A DNA stretch of 64,000 bases from positions 124,001-188,000 of the forward strand of contig NZ_JACJVQ010000024.1 of the NCBI RefSeq assembly GCF_014212135.1. Direction: 5' to 3'. Shown here piece after piece: positions 50,161-58,671 of the stretch; position 1 is the first letter of the stretch; every line of letters begins with the position of its first letter. The notes below the pieces were generated by a model. The model searched no databases, was not told where the DNA came from, and saw only the letters and a list, made by a program, of their open reading frames with translations. A program made the position numbers and the translations under genes. The stretch is from Cohnella thailandensis. Lineage in GTDB: Bacteria; Bacillota; Bacilli; Paenibacillales; Paenibacillaceae.

Positions 50161-51153
50161 ATGAGCTTGCTAGAAATCAACGACTTGCGAATCGAATACG
50201 TCTCGGCCAGAGGCCCCTTCAAGGCCGTGGACGGGGTGAGCTTCACGATAGAGCGGGGGGAGATCTTCGGCCTCGCCGGGGAATCGGGCTGCGGCAAATC
50301 CACGACCGCGTATGGCATCGGGCGGCTCCTAAGAGGACCGGCCCGGATCGCGGGCGGGAGCATCCGCTTCGACGGCACCGAGCTGACGGAGCTGTCCGAT
50401 GCCCAGTTCGACGCCTACAGATGGGCACGAATCTCGATCGTCCTGCAGAGCGCGATGAACAATCTCAATCCGGTCATGAAGATCAAGGAACAGCTTATCG
50501 ATGCGATTCTGGCCCATCGCAAGGCCACCCTTCGCTCGGACGCGCTTCGCCAAGCCGGGGAGCTGATGGAGCTCGTGGATCTGCCGAAGGACCGGCTGGA
50601 GAGGTTCCCGCATGAGCTGTCCGGAGGAATGCGCCAACGGGTCGTCATCGCCATGGCGCTCGCTCTGCGGCCGGAGTTAATCATTATGGACGAACCGACG
50701 ACGGCTCTGGACGTGATTACGCAGAAAGGGATCATCGACAAGATCATCGAGCTTAAGCGGGCTTTCGGCTTCTCGGTGCTTTTTATCACGCACGATCTGC
50801 CGTTAATGCTGGAGATCTGCGACCGCATCGGGGTGATGTACGCCGGCCGGATAGCGGAGATCGCTACCCGGGAACGGATGCTGGCCGGTGCCCGGCATCC
50901 TTATACGCAAGGCCTGCTAAGGTCATTCCCTTCTCTGACCGGGCCGAGGGTGCGTCTCGAGGGCATTCCCGGATCGACGCCCGACCTCATCGCGCCGCCG
51001 CAGGGCTGTCGGTTCCGGGAGCGCTGCCCTCATGCGCTTCCGCAGTGCGGGAACGAAGCCCCGTTCGTTCTTGAGGACCGGGACGGCCGGGTCAGCTGCC
51101 ATTTATACGCCAAGGAGGAAGCCTTCGATGAAGCCGCTGTTGCAAGTCCATAA
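50161..51153 (+). CDS. Opp/Dpp-type ABC ATPase (DppD-like)
   Basis: 330 residues. Walker A GESGCGKSTT (about 40-49), signature LSGGMRQRVVIAMAL, Walker B LIIMDEPTTALDV, and the C-terminal oligopeptide-transporter extension (QGCRFRERCPHALPQC) with cysteines that may bind an Fe-S cluster in this family. Start ATG 50161 follows AGGAGG with 10-base spacing; the open frame extends far upstream without homology. Overlaps the next ATPase gene by 26 bases. Confidence 0.94.
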   Translation: MSLLEINDLRIEYVSARGPFKAVDGVSFTIERGEIFGLAGESGCGKSTTAYGIGRLLRGPARIAGGSIRFDGTELTELSDAQFDAYRWARISIVLQSAMNNLNPVMKIKEQLIDAILAHRKATLRSDALRQAGELMELVDLPKDRLERFPHELSGGMRQRVVIAMALALRPELIIMDEPTTALDVITQKGIIDKIIELKRAFGFSVLFITHDLPLMLEICDRIGVMYAGRIAEIATRERMLAGARHPYTQGLLRSFPSLTGPRVRLEGIPGSTPDLIAPPQGCRFRERCPHALPQCGNEAPFVLEDRDGRVSCHLYAKEEAFDEAAVASP

Positions 51154-52132
51154 CGTCAGCCAGGTTTACGAGAGCGGCGGGCTCCTGCGCAAGGGCAAGG
51201 TTCGGGCGGTCCGGGACGTCAGCCTTGTTCTCGGAGAAGGGGAAGTGCTCGCCGTCGTGGGGGAATCCGGCTGCGGCAAAAGCACGCTGGCAAGAATGAT
51301 CCTGGGGCTGCTTGAACCGACCGCCGGCCGCGTCGAATTCGAGGGCCGGGCGGTCGATCGTCGCCGAAGGGGACGCCTGGAGACGGCCAAGCGGCTTCAG
51401 ATGATCTTCCAGGATCCTTTCGAGACGATCAATTCGAATCAGAGGGTGGAGACCGTGATCGGGCGGCCGCTGCAGCTTCATGGAGCGAAGGGACCCGTCC
51501 GCGAGCGGGTCCTGGAGCTGCTGGGGCAAGTCGGATTGACTCCTGCGGAGGACTACATCGATAAATATCCTTCCCAGCTGTCCGGGGGACAGAAGCAGCG
51601 CGTCATGATCGCCAGGGCGCTCGGCATCGGCCCGCGCGTGCTTATTGCCGACGAGCCGACCTCGATGCTGGACGTCTCGATCGGGATCGGCATTATGAAC
51701 TTAATGCTCGATCTGAAGCGGGACAACGACCTGTCTCTTCTCTGGATTACCCATAACCTAGGCAGCGCAAGGTACATGTCCGACCGTATTGTCATCATGT
51801 TCGGCGGTCAGATCGTCGAATCCGGACCGACCGAGGACGTGATCGCCTCTCCCGGTCATCCTTATACGAGAGCTCTGCTCCATGCTTCTCCGGACCCTTG
51901 GCGGCAGAAGACGGAGGGGGAGAAGTTCGATGACGCGGAACGCGAGGAATCCGGATTGCCGGAGTCCGGCTGCCGATTCCGGAACCGATGCCCATGGGCT
52001 CGGGAGGAGTGCGGGCAGAACGAGATTCCTCTAACGTCGCTGGACGCGGAACGGGAAGTCCGCTGTTTATTCCCGTTGCCTTCCGATCCCGCCTCCTCCC
52101 CTTTGCCGCATGAAGAAAGGACGGTCGACTAG
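51128..52132 (+). CDS. Opp/Dpp-type ABC ATPase (DppF-like)
   Basis: 334 residues. Walker A GESGCGKSTLARM (about 45-57), signature LSGGQKQRVMIARAL, Walker B VLIADEPTSMLDV, and the cysteine-bearing C-terminal extension (SGCRFRNRCPWAREEC). ATG 51128 with AAGGAGG 9 bases upstream. Its stop codon overlaps the start of the sulfatase gene by one base, linking importer and sulfatase tightly. Confidence 0.94.
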   Translation: MKPLLQVHNVSQVYESGGLLRKGKVRAVRDVSLVLGEGEVLAVVGESGCGKSTLARMILGLLEPTAGRVEFEGRAVDRRRRGRLETAKRLQMIFQDPFETINSNQRVETVIGRPLQLHGAKGPVRERVLELLGQVGLTPAEDYIDKYPSQLSGGQKQRVMIARALGIGPRVLIADEPTSMLDVSIGIGIMNLMLDLKRDNDLSLLWITHNLGSARYMSDRIVIMFGGQIVESGPTEDVIASPGHPYTRALLHASPDPWRQKTEGEKFDDAEREESGLPESGCRFRNRCPWAREECGQNEIPLTSLDAEREVRCLFPLPSDPASSPLPHEERTVD

Positions 52133-53433
52133 TGCAAAAAAGACCTAATATCGTTTTGGTTTATTGCGACGATCTGGGGTACGGGGACTTGGGCTGCTAC
52201 GGCTCGGACGCCATTCGGACTCCGCATCTCGACCGGTTGGCCGAAGAGGGAGCCCGATTCACGGACTGGTATTCGAATTCGCCGGTATGTTCTCCCTCCC
52301 GGGCTTCGCTGCTTACCGGCCGTTATCCGGCACGAACGGGCATCGAACGCATCCTGACCGGCAAGCGAGGATCGGCCGGGCTGCCCTCGGACGTACCTAC
52401 GATCTCCTCCGTGCTGAAGTCCCATGGATACCGCACCGGCTTGTTCGGCAAGTGGCATCTCGGAACGCACCCGGACAACGCGCCGAGCGCCCATGGCTTC
52501 GACGAGGCGTTCGGCTTCCTCGCGGGCTGCGTCGATTATTACTCCCATATTTTCTACTGGGAGCAGGCCGGCGGCGTTAACCCCGTGCACGATCTCTGGC
52601 ATAACGGCCGAGAGGTGTGGAGGAACGGAGAATACCTGACCGACCTGATCACGGACAGAACGATCGAATTTATCGAAGCGTCCCGCAACGAACCCTTCTT
52701 CGCTTACGTGGCCTACAACGCCCCCCATTATCCCATGCATGCGCCCCAGCGCTATCTGGACCGCTATCCGGAATTGCCGGCGGACCGCCGGATCATGGCC
52801 GCGATGATTTCCGCCGTCGATGACGGCGTAGGAGCCATAGCGGATGCGCTTAAGAGAAAAGGCTGCTACGAGGACACGATCTTCTTTTTCTCCAGCGACA
52901 ACGGTCCGTCCACCGAGTCCCGCAATTACTTGGACGGCAATGAGGACAAGTATTACGGCGGTTCGGCGGGACTGTTCCGCGGACATAAAGCGAGCCTGTT
53001 CGAAGGGGGCATCCGGGAACCTGCCATCTGGAGCTATCCGGCGGCGGTCCAAGCGGGCCAGGTTCGCCGCGAGCCCTGCATGATGGCCGACGTTCTGCCG
53101 ACGATTCTGGATCTGGCGGACTTGCCTCCGTTGTCTTCCGTGGATGGGGATAGCGTGAGCTCCCTTCTGCGAGGGGGAGAAGGAATGGCCCGGGAGCGGT
53201 TATTCTGGTCGTATGGGGATCAGGCGGCCGTTCGCGAAGGAGATTGGAAGCTTGTCTTGAACGGGCGAATCGACTTCACCGAGACGGCGCCGGATGCCGT
53301 TCACCTGTCCGACTTGGGTTCGGATCCGTCGGAACGCGTCAATCTGAAGGACGAGTACCCCGAGATAACCGAACGGCTTCGACGAGCCGTCCGAGAATGG
53401 CTGGAAAAAACGAAAAATGAAGGCAACATTTAG
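52132..53433 (+). CDS. Type I sulfatase (arylsulfatase family)
   Basis: 433 residues, cytoplasmic (no signal peptide). N-terminal metal-binding DDLGYGDLGCYG (about 12-23) and the formylglycine motif CSPSR with Cys53, followed by SLLTGRYPART. Hydrolyses sulfate esters after conversion of Cys53 by an anaerobic or aerobic sulfatase-maturing enzyme, which is not encoded here. Start GTG 52132 overlaps the previous stop. Being intracellular, it probably acts on what the neighbouring ABC importer brings in (inference). Confidence 0.93.
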   Translation: MQKRPNIVLVYCDDLGYGDLGCYGSDAIRTPHLDRLAEEGARFTDWYSNSPVCSPSRASLLTGRYPARTGIERILTGKRGSAGLPSDVPTISSVLKSHGYRTGLFGKWHLGTHPDNAPSAHGFDEAFGFLAGCVDYYSHIFYWEQAGGVNPVHDLWHNGREVWRNGEYLTDLITDRTIEFIEASRNEPFFAYVAYNAPHYPMHAPQRYLDRYPELPADRRIMAAMISAVDDGVGAIADALKRKGCYEDTIFFFSSDNGPSTESRNYLDGNEDKYYGGSAGLFRGHKASLFEGGIREPAIWSYPAAVQAGQVRREPCMMADVLPTILDLADLPPLSSVDGDSVSSLLRGGEGMARERLFWSYGDQAAVREGDWKLVLNGRIDFTETAPDAVHLSDLGSDPSERVNLKDEYPEITERLRRAVREWLEKTKNEGNI

Positions 53434-53448
53434 AAGGGGGACTGCGAG

Positions 53449-55218
53449 ATGAGAGCGGTCATGGTCATGTTCGATTCCTTGAACCGTCATATGCTTCCCA
53501 ATTACGGCTGCGATTGGATCAAGGCGCCTAATTTCGCTAAGCTGTCGGAACGGATGGTTACCTTCGACAAGTGCTACGCGGGGAGTTTGCCCTGCATGCC
53601 GGCCAGGCGCGATCTCCATACGGGCAGGTACAATTTCCTTCACCGCAGTTGGGGGCCGCTCGAGCCGTTCGACGATTCCGTCGTAAGCTTGCTTAGGAGG
53701 CATGGCGTTTATACGCATTTGTGCACGGATCATGGGCATTACTTCGAGGCCGGGGGCGCTACTTATCATACGAACTACAACTCATGGGAGTTCGCAAGGG
53801 GGCAAGAAGGCGATCCGTGGAAAGGGCAGGTCGAGGATCCCCACATCCCGGAGTCGCTGTCGGGACCGAAAATCGGCGATTTATGGCGGCAGGACTGGGT
53901 GAACCGCCCTCACTTGGACTCGGAAGAGAAGCAGCCGCAGGCGGTTACGGTCGCGAACGGGTTGTCCTTTATCGAGACGAATCGCGATCAGGACAACTGG
54001 TTTCTTCAGATCGAGACGTTCGACCCTCACGAACCGTTCTTCACCCAACAGAAATACAAGGACCTTTACCCGCACGTCTACGAGGGCAAACACTTCGATT
54101 GGCCCGATTACGGAAGAGTGAAGGAAGCTCCGGAGGAAGTCCAGCACGCGATCTATGAGTATGCCGCGCTTGTCAGCATGTGCGACGAGTACCTGGGCAA
54201 GATCCTGGATGCCTTCGACCGGTGGAATCTATGGCAAGACACGATGCTTATCGTCAACACGGACCACGGTTTTCTCCTGGGAGAGCACCGTTGGTGGGGC
54301 AAAAACATTCAACCCTTGTACAGGGAGATCTCGAACATTCCGTTGTTCGTCTGGGATCCGCGGTACGGACGGTCAGGCACGCGTTCCGACGCGCTAGTCC
54401 AGACGATCGACCTGGCTCCGACGCTGCTTCATTACTTCCATATAGAAGCGCCCAAGGACATGCAGGGGCGTTCGCTTCACCAAGTCATCGAGCAAGATCG
54501 GCCGATTCGCGAAGCGGCGCTGTTCGGCATTCATGGCGGCCACGTTAACGTAACGGACGGCCGGTACGTCTACATGAGGGCGCCGAACGGCCCGGAGAAC
54601 GGACCGCTGTACGAATATACCCTGATGCCGACGCACATGCACCAGCCATTCGGCGTCAAGGAGCTGGCGGATATCGAGCTGCAGGAGCCCTTTGACTTTA
54701 CCAAAGGATGCCGCACGATGAAGATCCGAGCGAACACGTACTTGAACCCCTACCTGTACGGCAGCCTTCTATTCGATCTGGAGCGGGATTCGAAGCAAGA
54801 CTCGACGATAGAAGAACCGGAGACGGAGGCGCGGATGATCCGGCATCTGGCAAGGCTTATGAGGGAGAACGGAGCGCCGGAGGAGCAATATGAGAGGCTC
54901 GGAATCCCGAGGGACGGGAACGTAGCCGAAGAGACGCTTCTCGCGGAGAGGTTGAAAAGGAAGGAGGGCTACGAAACCGATCTGGGGATCGGGGAACGGT
55001 GGACGGCGGAGGGAAGGAATCTCTACTTAGCCCTTAAATGCCTGGCGCCGGCAAAGCTCAGAGAGACGGCCGATGTCCGGCTGTCGGGATACTTGTCTTC
55101 CCGGCAGACCCTGGAGATCGGAGCGGATGTCGTATCCGCCTTCGCCGTCGAGCTGTTCGGCGGGGATACGAGGATCGCGTCCGTGCTCCGCCAGCTTTTT
55201 GCGGTGCCGAAGCCGTAA
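53449..55218 (+). CDS. Second sulfatase family protein
   Basis: 589 residues, longer than the first sulfatase and of a different subfamily. N-terminal metal site FDSLNRHMLPNYGCDW (about 5-20) and formylglycine motif CMPAR with Cys49, followed by RDLHTGRYNFLHRSWGPLEPFDDS; a second metal cluster is NTDHGFLLGEHRWWGKN (about 270-286). No signal peptide. AAGGGGGA precedes ATG 53449. Its C-terminal part is unusually long and not recognised. Could be a phosphonate or phosphodiester enzyme of the same superfamily, since the family is promiscuous. Confidence 0.9.
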   Translation: MRAVMVMFDSLNRHMLPNYGCDWIKAPNFAKLSERMVTFDKCYAGSLPCMPARRDLHTGRYNFLHRSWGPLEPFDDSVVSLLRRHGVYTHLCTDHGHYFEAGGATYHTNYNSWEFARGQEGDPWKGQVEDPHIPESLSGPKIGDLWRQDWVNRPHLDSEEKQPQAVTVANGLSFIETNRDQDNWFLQIETFDPHEPFFTQQKYKDLYPHVYEGKHFDWPDYGRVKEAPEEVQHAIYEYAALVSMCDEYLGKILDAFDRWNLWQDTMLIVNTDHGFLLGEHRWWGKNIQPLYREISNIPLFVWDPRYGRSGTRSDALVQTIDLAPTLLHYFHIEAPKDMQGRSLHQVIEQDRPIREAALFGIHGGHVNVTDGRYVYMRAPNGPENGPLYEYTLMPTHMHQPFGVKELADIELQEPFDFTKGCRTMKIRANTYLNPYLYGSLLFDLERDSKQDSTIEEPETEARMIRHLARLMRENGAPEEQYERLGIPRDGNVAEETLLAERLKRKEGYETDLGIGERWTAEGRNLYLALKCLAPAKLRETADVRLSGYLSSRQTLEIGADVVSAFAVELFGGDTRIASVLRQLFAVPKP

Positions 55219-55253
55219 TTCGAATGGTTTTGCGACCCGATAATTTTGCTTGG

Positions 55254-55278
55254 AACGCTCCCTTCGGGGGCGTTTTTT
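55254..55278 (+). terminator. Terminator of the Opp/sulfatase operon
   Basis: AACGCTCCC - TTC - GGGGGCGTT followed by T. Confidence 0.85.
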
Positions 55279-55392
55279 GCGTTGCAGCCAAAAATGAGAA
55301 TTGTTTCGCTTTCGATGAGAAATCGCTCATTTTTAAAATTTTCCTTAACGAACCTTGTATAATAACGAGCAGTGTAGTCAATTTGGACTAAA

Positions 55393-56352
55393 TTGGCAAA
55401 GGAGCTGGCAGACATTAATTGGTTATCCAGATTGGCCGTATTAAGCCTGGCGCTGCTTCTGACCGTGGGCACGGGTTCTGCAATCGCGGCATCGAATAGT
55501 TCTTTATACATAGAAGACGAGAAAGTAAGCTTGAACAAGAGCCTTCGCCTGGTGGACGGAGTAACCTTCGCCCCCGTCCAGGAGTTGGCGTCGTTGATGA
55601 ATTGGCGCGTCGCTTATGACAGCGATTCCAATTACGTGGTCGTCATGAACGATGGCGGCGACAAGCTGGCGTTCCGGGCGGGAGAGTCCGAGATTCGCTA
55701 CAACGGCAAGAATTACGATATCGCGCAGACGGCGAGATCGATCGACGGCAATACGTATCTTCCGCTGCGGGTTCTGACGGAAGCGATGCATGCCAGGATC
55801 GGCTGGGAAGCCGAGGATAAGCTCTCCTCCGTTATCGGCGTGGAGAGCTACGCGGTTCAGGCCGGCGATAATCTCGCCGGCATCGCGGAGGCGAACGGAA
55901 CGACCGTCGCCGCCCTTAAGGCCCGCAACGGACTGACGAGCGAAGCCTTGAACGCGGGAGATCGCTTGCAGGTCATCGTTCCCGAGTTCATGGATCCGGC
56001 GACGGCGGACGTGGCGCTTCTCGCCAAGCTTATTCAAGTCGAGGCCGGATATGAATCCTATCAAGGGAAGCTGGCGATCGCCAACGTCGTTCTGAACCGG
56101 GTGAAGAGCGGGCGATTCCCGGATACGGTCAGCGGCGTCATCTACGCGGCGGGTCAATTCCCTCCGGCAAGGAACGGCAATCTGCAGACGCTGTCGGCGT
56201 CGAGCGAGAGCGTTCAGGCAGCCAAGGAAGCTCTGGCCGGCGAGAACAACGTACCGGGAGCGCTGTATTTCTTCAATCCGAAGCTGGAGCCGGCGAAGGC
56301 CAAGAAGGCCAGCGTCGTCAAGACGATCGGCAATCATATGTTCGTTAGATAA
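55393..56352 (+). CDS. SleB-type cell wall hydrolase with CuAO-like and LysM modules
   Basis: Secreted hydrolase of the SleB/CwlJ family (spore-cortex or wall lytic enzyme). Order: signal peptide, two copper-amine-oxidase-like repeats (about 38-150), a LysM module (about 155-200; YAVQAGDNLAGIAEANG), and Hydrolase_2 domain (about 205-319) with the catalytic Glu of LIQVEAGYESYQGKLAIANVVLNR and the GQFPPARNG motif. The start is unclear: TTG 55393 lacks a ribosome binding site, whereas AAGGAG at 55399-55404 would fit an ATT start at 55414 with a clean signal peptide (MNWLSRLAVLSLALLLT). Confidence 0.9.
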   Translation: MAKELADINWLSRLAVLSLALLLTVGTGSAIAASNSSLYIEDEKVSLNKSLRLVDGVTFAPVQELASLMNWRVAYDSDSNYVVVMNDGGDKLAFRAGESEIRYNGKNYDIAQTARSIDGNTYLPLRVLTEAMHARIGWEAEDKLSSVIGVESYAVQAGDNLAGIAEANGTTVAALKARNGLTSEALNAGDRLQVIVPEFMDPATADVALLAKLIQVEAGYESYQGKLAIANVVLNRVKSGRFPDTVSGVIYAAGQFPPARNGNLQTLSASSESVQAAKEALAGENNVPGALYFFNPKLEPAKAKKASVVKTIGNHMFVR

Positions 56353-56371
56353 CGATAAAGGCAGGATAAGA

Positions 56372-56410
56372 GCGGTGTCTCGGGGAGGAACCTCCCTGGA
56401 CGCCGTTTTT
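56372..56410 (+). terminator. Terminator after the SleB-like gene
   Basis: CGGTGTC / GACGCCG around an inner GGAGG-AA-CCTCC hairpin, then T5. Confidence 0.8.
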
Positions 56411-56425
56411 GGTATTTTTGTTGCG

Positions 56426-56454
56426 TTGACAGACCTTGGCCCCGGTGATAGTAT
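56426..56454 (+). promoter_or_regulatory. Sigma-A promoter of the MATE gene
   Basis: TTGACA (56426-56431), 17-base spacer, TAGTAT (56449-56454). Excludes starts upstream of about 56461. Confidence 0.75.
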
Positions 56455-56497
56455 CAAGCCGACTTTTCCTACTACTCCATGCAAAGAATGTGATGAT

Positions 56498-57898
56498 GTG
56501 GCTCAGACCCAGCCTCGAACCCTACCGGGTAGACGGCAAGCGATCTTAACGAAATACTTATCCGGAGAGGCCTTCGACTATCGCCAGTTGATCGCTCTCT
56601 TTATTCCGATCTTGATCGACCAAGCGTTCATTATCGGCCTTAGCCTGTTGAACACCGCCATGATCTCTTCCGCGGGAGTGGATGCGGTCAGCGCGGTAAA
56701 TATGGTCGACTCTCTCAATGTCTTTCTGCTCAGCATTATCGTGGCGTTATCGACCGGCGGAACGGTGATCGTCGCCCAATACAAAGGAAGCGGCAATGTC
56801 GGGATGGTACCGAAGGCGGCGGCCAGCTCGATCTCCTCGGTATCGCTGTTCTCGCTTACGATAGGCCTTCTTATGATGCTTTTCCACAACCAGGTGTTAA
56901 ATCTGTTCTTCGGCTCGGCAAGCCCGGAGGTCATGGAACTGGCGCGGACTTACCTGCTCGGAAGCTGCGCCTCCTACTTCGGCCTGGCCATCGTGGAAGC
57001 GGTGTGCGGAGCGCTGAGGGGGATCGGGAAATCCAAGGCATCGCTGGTTTTGTCCCTTATCTTGAACTTATCCTACGTTCTGCTGAACGTGCTCTTCATT
57101 AACATCTTGAAGATGGACGTACAGGGCATGGCCATCTCCGTGAACATTGCCCGTTACCTCGGGGCGATCTGCGCGGTCGTCTTCCTGCTGCGGATCGACA
57201 CGGAGCTTCGGGTCCGTCTGAAGAATCTGTTCCGCATGAACCTGGGAATGGCGCGCAAAATCCTGTCGGTCGGAATCCCGTTCGCCGCCGAGCAGATGTT
57301 CTTCAACGGGGGCAAGCTGCTCACGCAGACGTTCATCGTCGGGATGGGCACCTACGCCATCGCGACGAACGCGGTCAGCGGAGCGATCGCGATGGCCCTT
57401 CAGATTCCTTCGAGCGCGCTCTCGATCGCGGCGGTGACGGTGGTGGGCCAGAGCATCGGCGCGCGGAACGTCCAGGACGCCCGGAAGTTCATCAAGTCGT
57501 TCCTCTGGATCTCGTCCGGGTTCTTCGTCGTCATGACGCTGATCGCGCTGCCGCTGTTCCATCCGATCGTCGACGGCTTGTTCCATTCTCCCGAAGCGAT
57601 CAAGGACGACTTGTTCGTCATCTTCTTGATCAACGCGCTTGCCCAGATCCCTCTGTGGTCGGTCAGCTTTATCCTACCTTCCGCGCTGCGGGCGGCGGGC
57701 GATTCGAAGTTCACTTCCACCGTCTCGCTGCTGTCGATGTGGCTGTTCCGCATCGTTCTAGGCTACTTGCTGGGTGTCGTGTTCGACTATGGGATCGTCG
57801 GCGTGTGGCTTGCGATGAACATCGAATGGGGCGTTCGCGGGGCGATATTCCTGATCCGTTATCGCGGGACGAAGTGGTACCGGAAGCGGGTAATTTGA
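56498..57898 (+). CDS. MATE family efflux transporter
   Basis: Multidrug/cation antiporter with 12 predicted membrane segments, about 466 residues (GTG 56498 start). Family features: LIALFIPILIDQAFIIGLSLLNTAMISSAG at the N-terminus, CGALRGIGKSKASL (about residues 170-183) and a repeat of these elements in the second half (PSALRAAGDSKFTS). The ATG-type starts further upstream lie in the promoter, so GTG 56498 is likely though its ribosome binding site is weak. Substrate not predictable. Confidence 0.92.
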   Translation: MAQTQPRTLPGRRQAILTKYLSGEAFDYRQLIALFIPILIDQAFIIGLSLLNTAMISSAGVDAVSAVNMVDSLNVFLLSIIVALSTGGTVIVAQYKGSGNVGMVPKAAASSISSVSLFSLTIGLLMMLFHNQVLNLFFGSASPEVMELARTYLLGSCASYFGLAIVEAVCGALRGIGKSKASLVLSLILNLSYVLLNVLFINILKMDVQGMAISVNIARYLGAICAVVFLLRIDTELRVRLKNLFRMNLGMARKILSVGIPFAAEQMFFNGGKLLTQTFIVGMGTYAIATNAVSGAIAMALQIPSSALSIAAVTVVGQSIGARNVQDARKFIKSFLWISSGFFVVMTLIALPLFHPIVDGLFHSPEAIKDDLFVIFLINALAQIPLWSVSFILPSALRAAGDSKFTSTVSLLSMWLFRIVLGYLLGVVFDYGIVGVWLAMNIEWGVRGAIFLIRYRGTKWYRKRVI

Positions 57899-57928
57899 GC
57901 CGCATCCGGTACCGGATCGAGTCCGGGG

Positions 57929-58585
57929 CTAGTCCTTCACGACAAGCCCGAACAAATTCGCGAAGATGTAAGCCTGCTCTCGCGAGATGATGCAGCCCCG
58001 GAGACTCTCCGCGTCCACGCTGAGCCCGTCGAAATCGTTGTCGCTCAGATCGATTCCGGCGAGATCGGTCGCGGAGAACTGGGCATGGTCCAGCCTGTTC
58101 CGGCGGAGCTCGAAGCTCTTGAACTTCGAGTAGCTGAAGTCGGATTTGGCGAGCGAGCAGTCTTGGAAGGTTACTTGCTTCAGATCCGCGAACCGAATGG
58201 CGGCGTAATCCGCCAAGCAGCCGTCGAATACCGTATTCCGGATCGTCGCGTCGGCGAGGTTCAGGCCGAGCATCTTGCAGTTCGCGAACTCGACGCGGTG
58301 AAGAATGGCCCCGCTGAGGTCGAGGTTGGACAGGTCGCACTTCTCGAACCGAACGTCCGTCAGCTCGATTCCGGGCAGGGCGGAATCCGAGAACGTCACG
58401 TTGCGGAGAATGGTTTTCTCGATGCTCACCTTGCTTGCCTGGCATTCCTCAATTAGGCTATCGCGTATCAACGCTTTTTCCAGACGGTCGTCGGATTTCA
58501 ACTCGTGAAGCTCCATAGCGGAAAGCGCGCTCTCGTCGGGAATTTGAGGCGTTTCCAGCTTTGGGGCTTGTTTTTTGGCGCTCAT
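57929..58585 (-). CDS. Pentapeptide-repeat protein
   Basis: 218 residues. Repeats of A(D/N)LXX type fill about residues 40-200 (CDLSNLDLSGAIL, FANCKMLGLNLADATIRNTVF, FADLKQVTFQDCSL), which fold as a right-handed quadrilateral beta-helix. Family members can mimic DNA and protect gyrase, but most are unknown; no specific function claimed. AAGGAGCGG precedes ATG 58585. Convergent with the MATE gene. Confidence 0.9.
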   Translation of the reverse strand: MSAKKQAPKLETPQIPDESALSAMELHELKSDDRLEKALIRDSLIEECQASKVSIEKTILRNVTFSDSALPGIELTDVRFEKCDLSNLDLSGAILHRVEFANCKMLGLNLADATIRNTVFDGCLADYAAIRFADLKQVTFQDCSLAKSDFSYSKFKSFELRRNRLDHAQFSATDLAGIDLSDNDFDGLSVDAESLRGCIISREQAYIFANLFGLVVKD

Positions 58586-58671
58586 CTTTGTCCGCTCCTT
58601 GTTCGTCCCCGCCTGGGAACGTTAGTTCTCTTATTATATAGCGGCCTATCGTCGAGTAGCAAAAGACCCTT

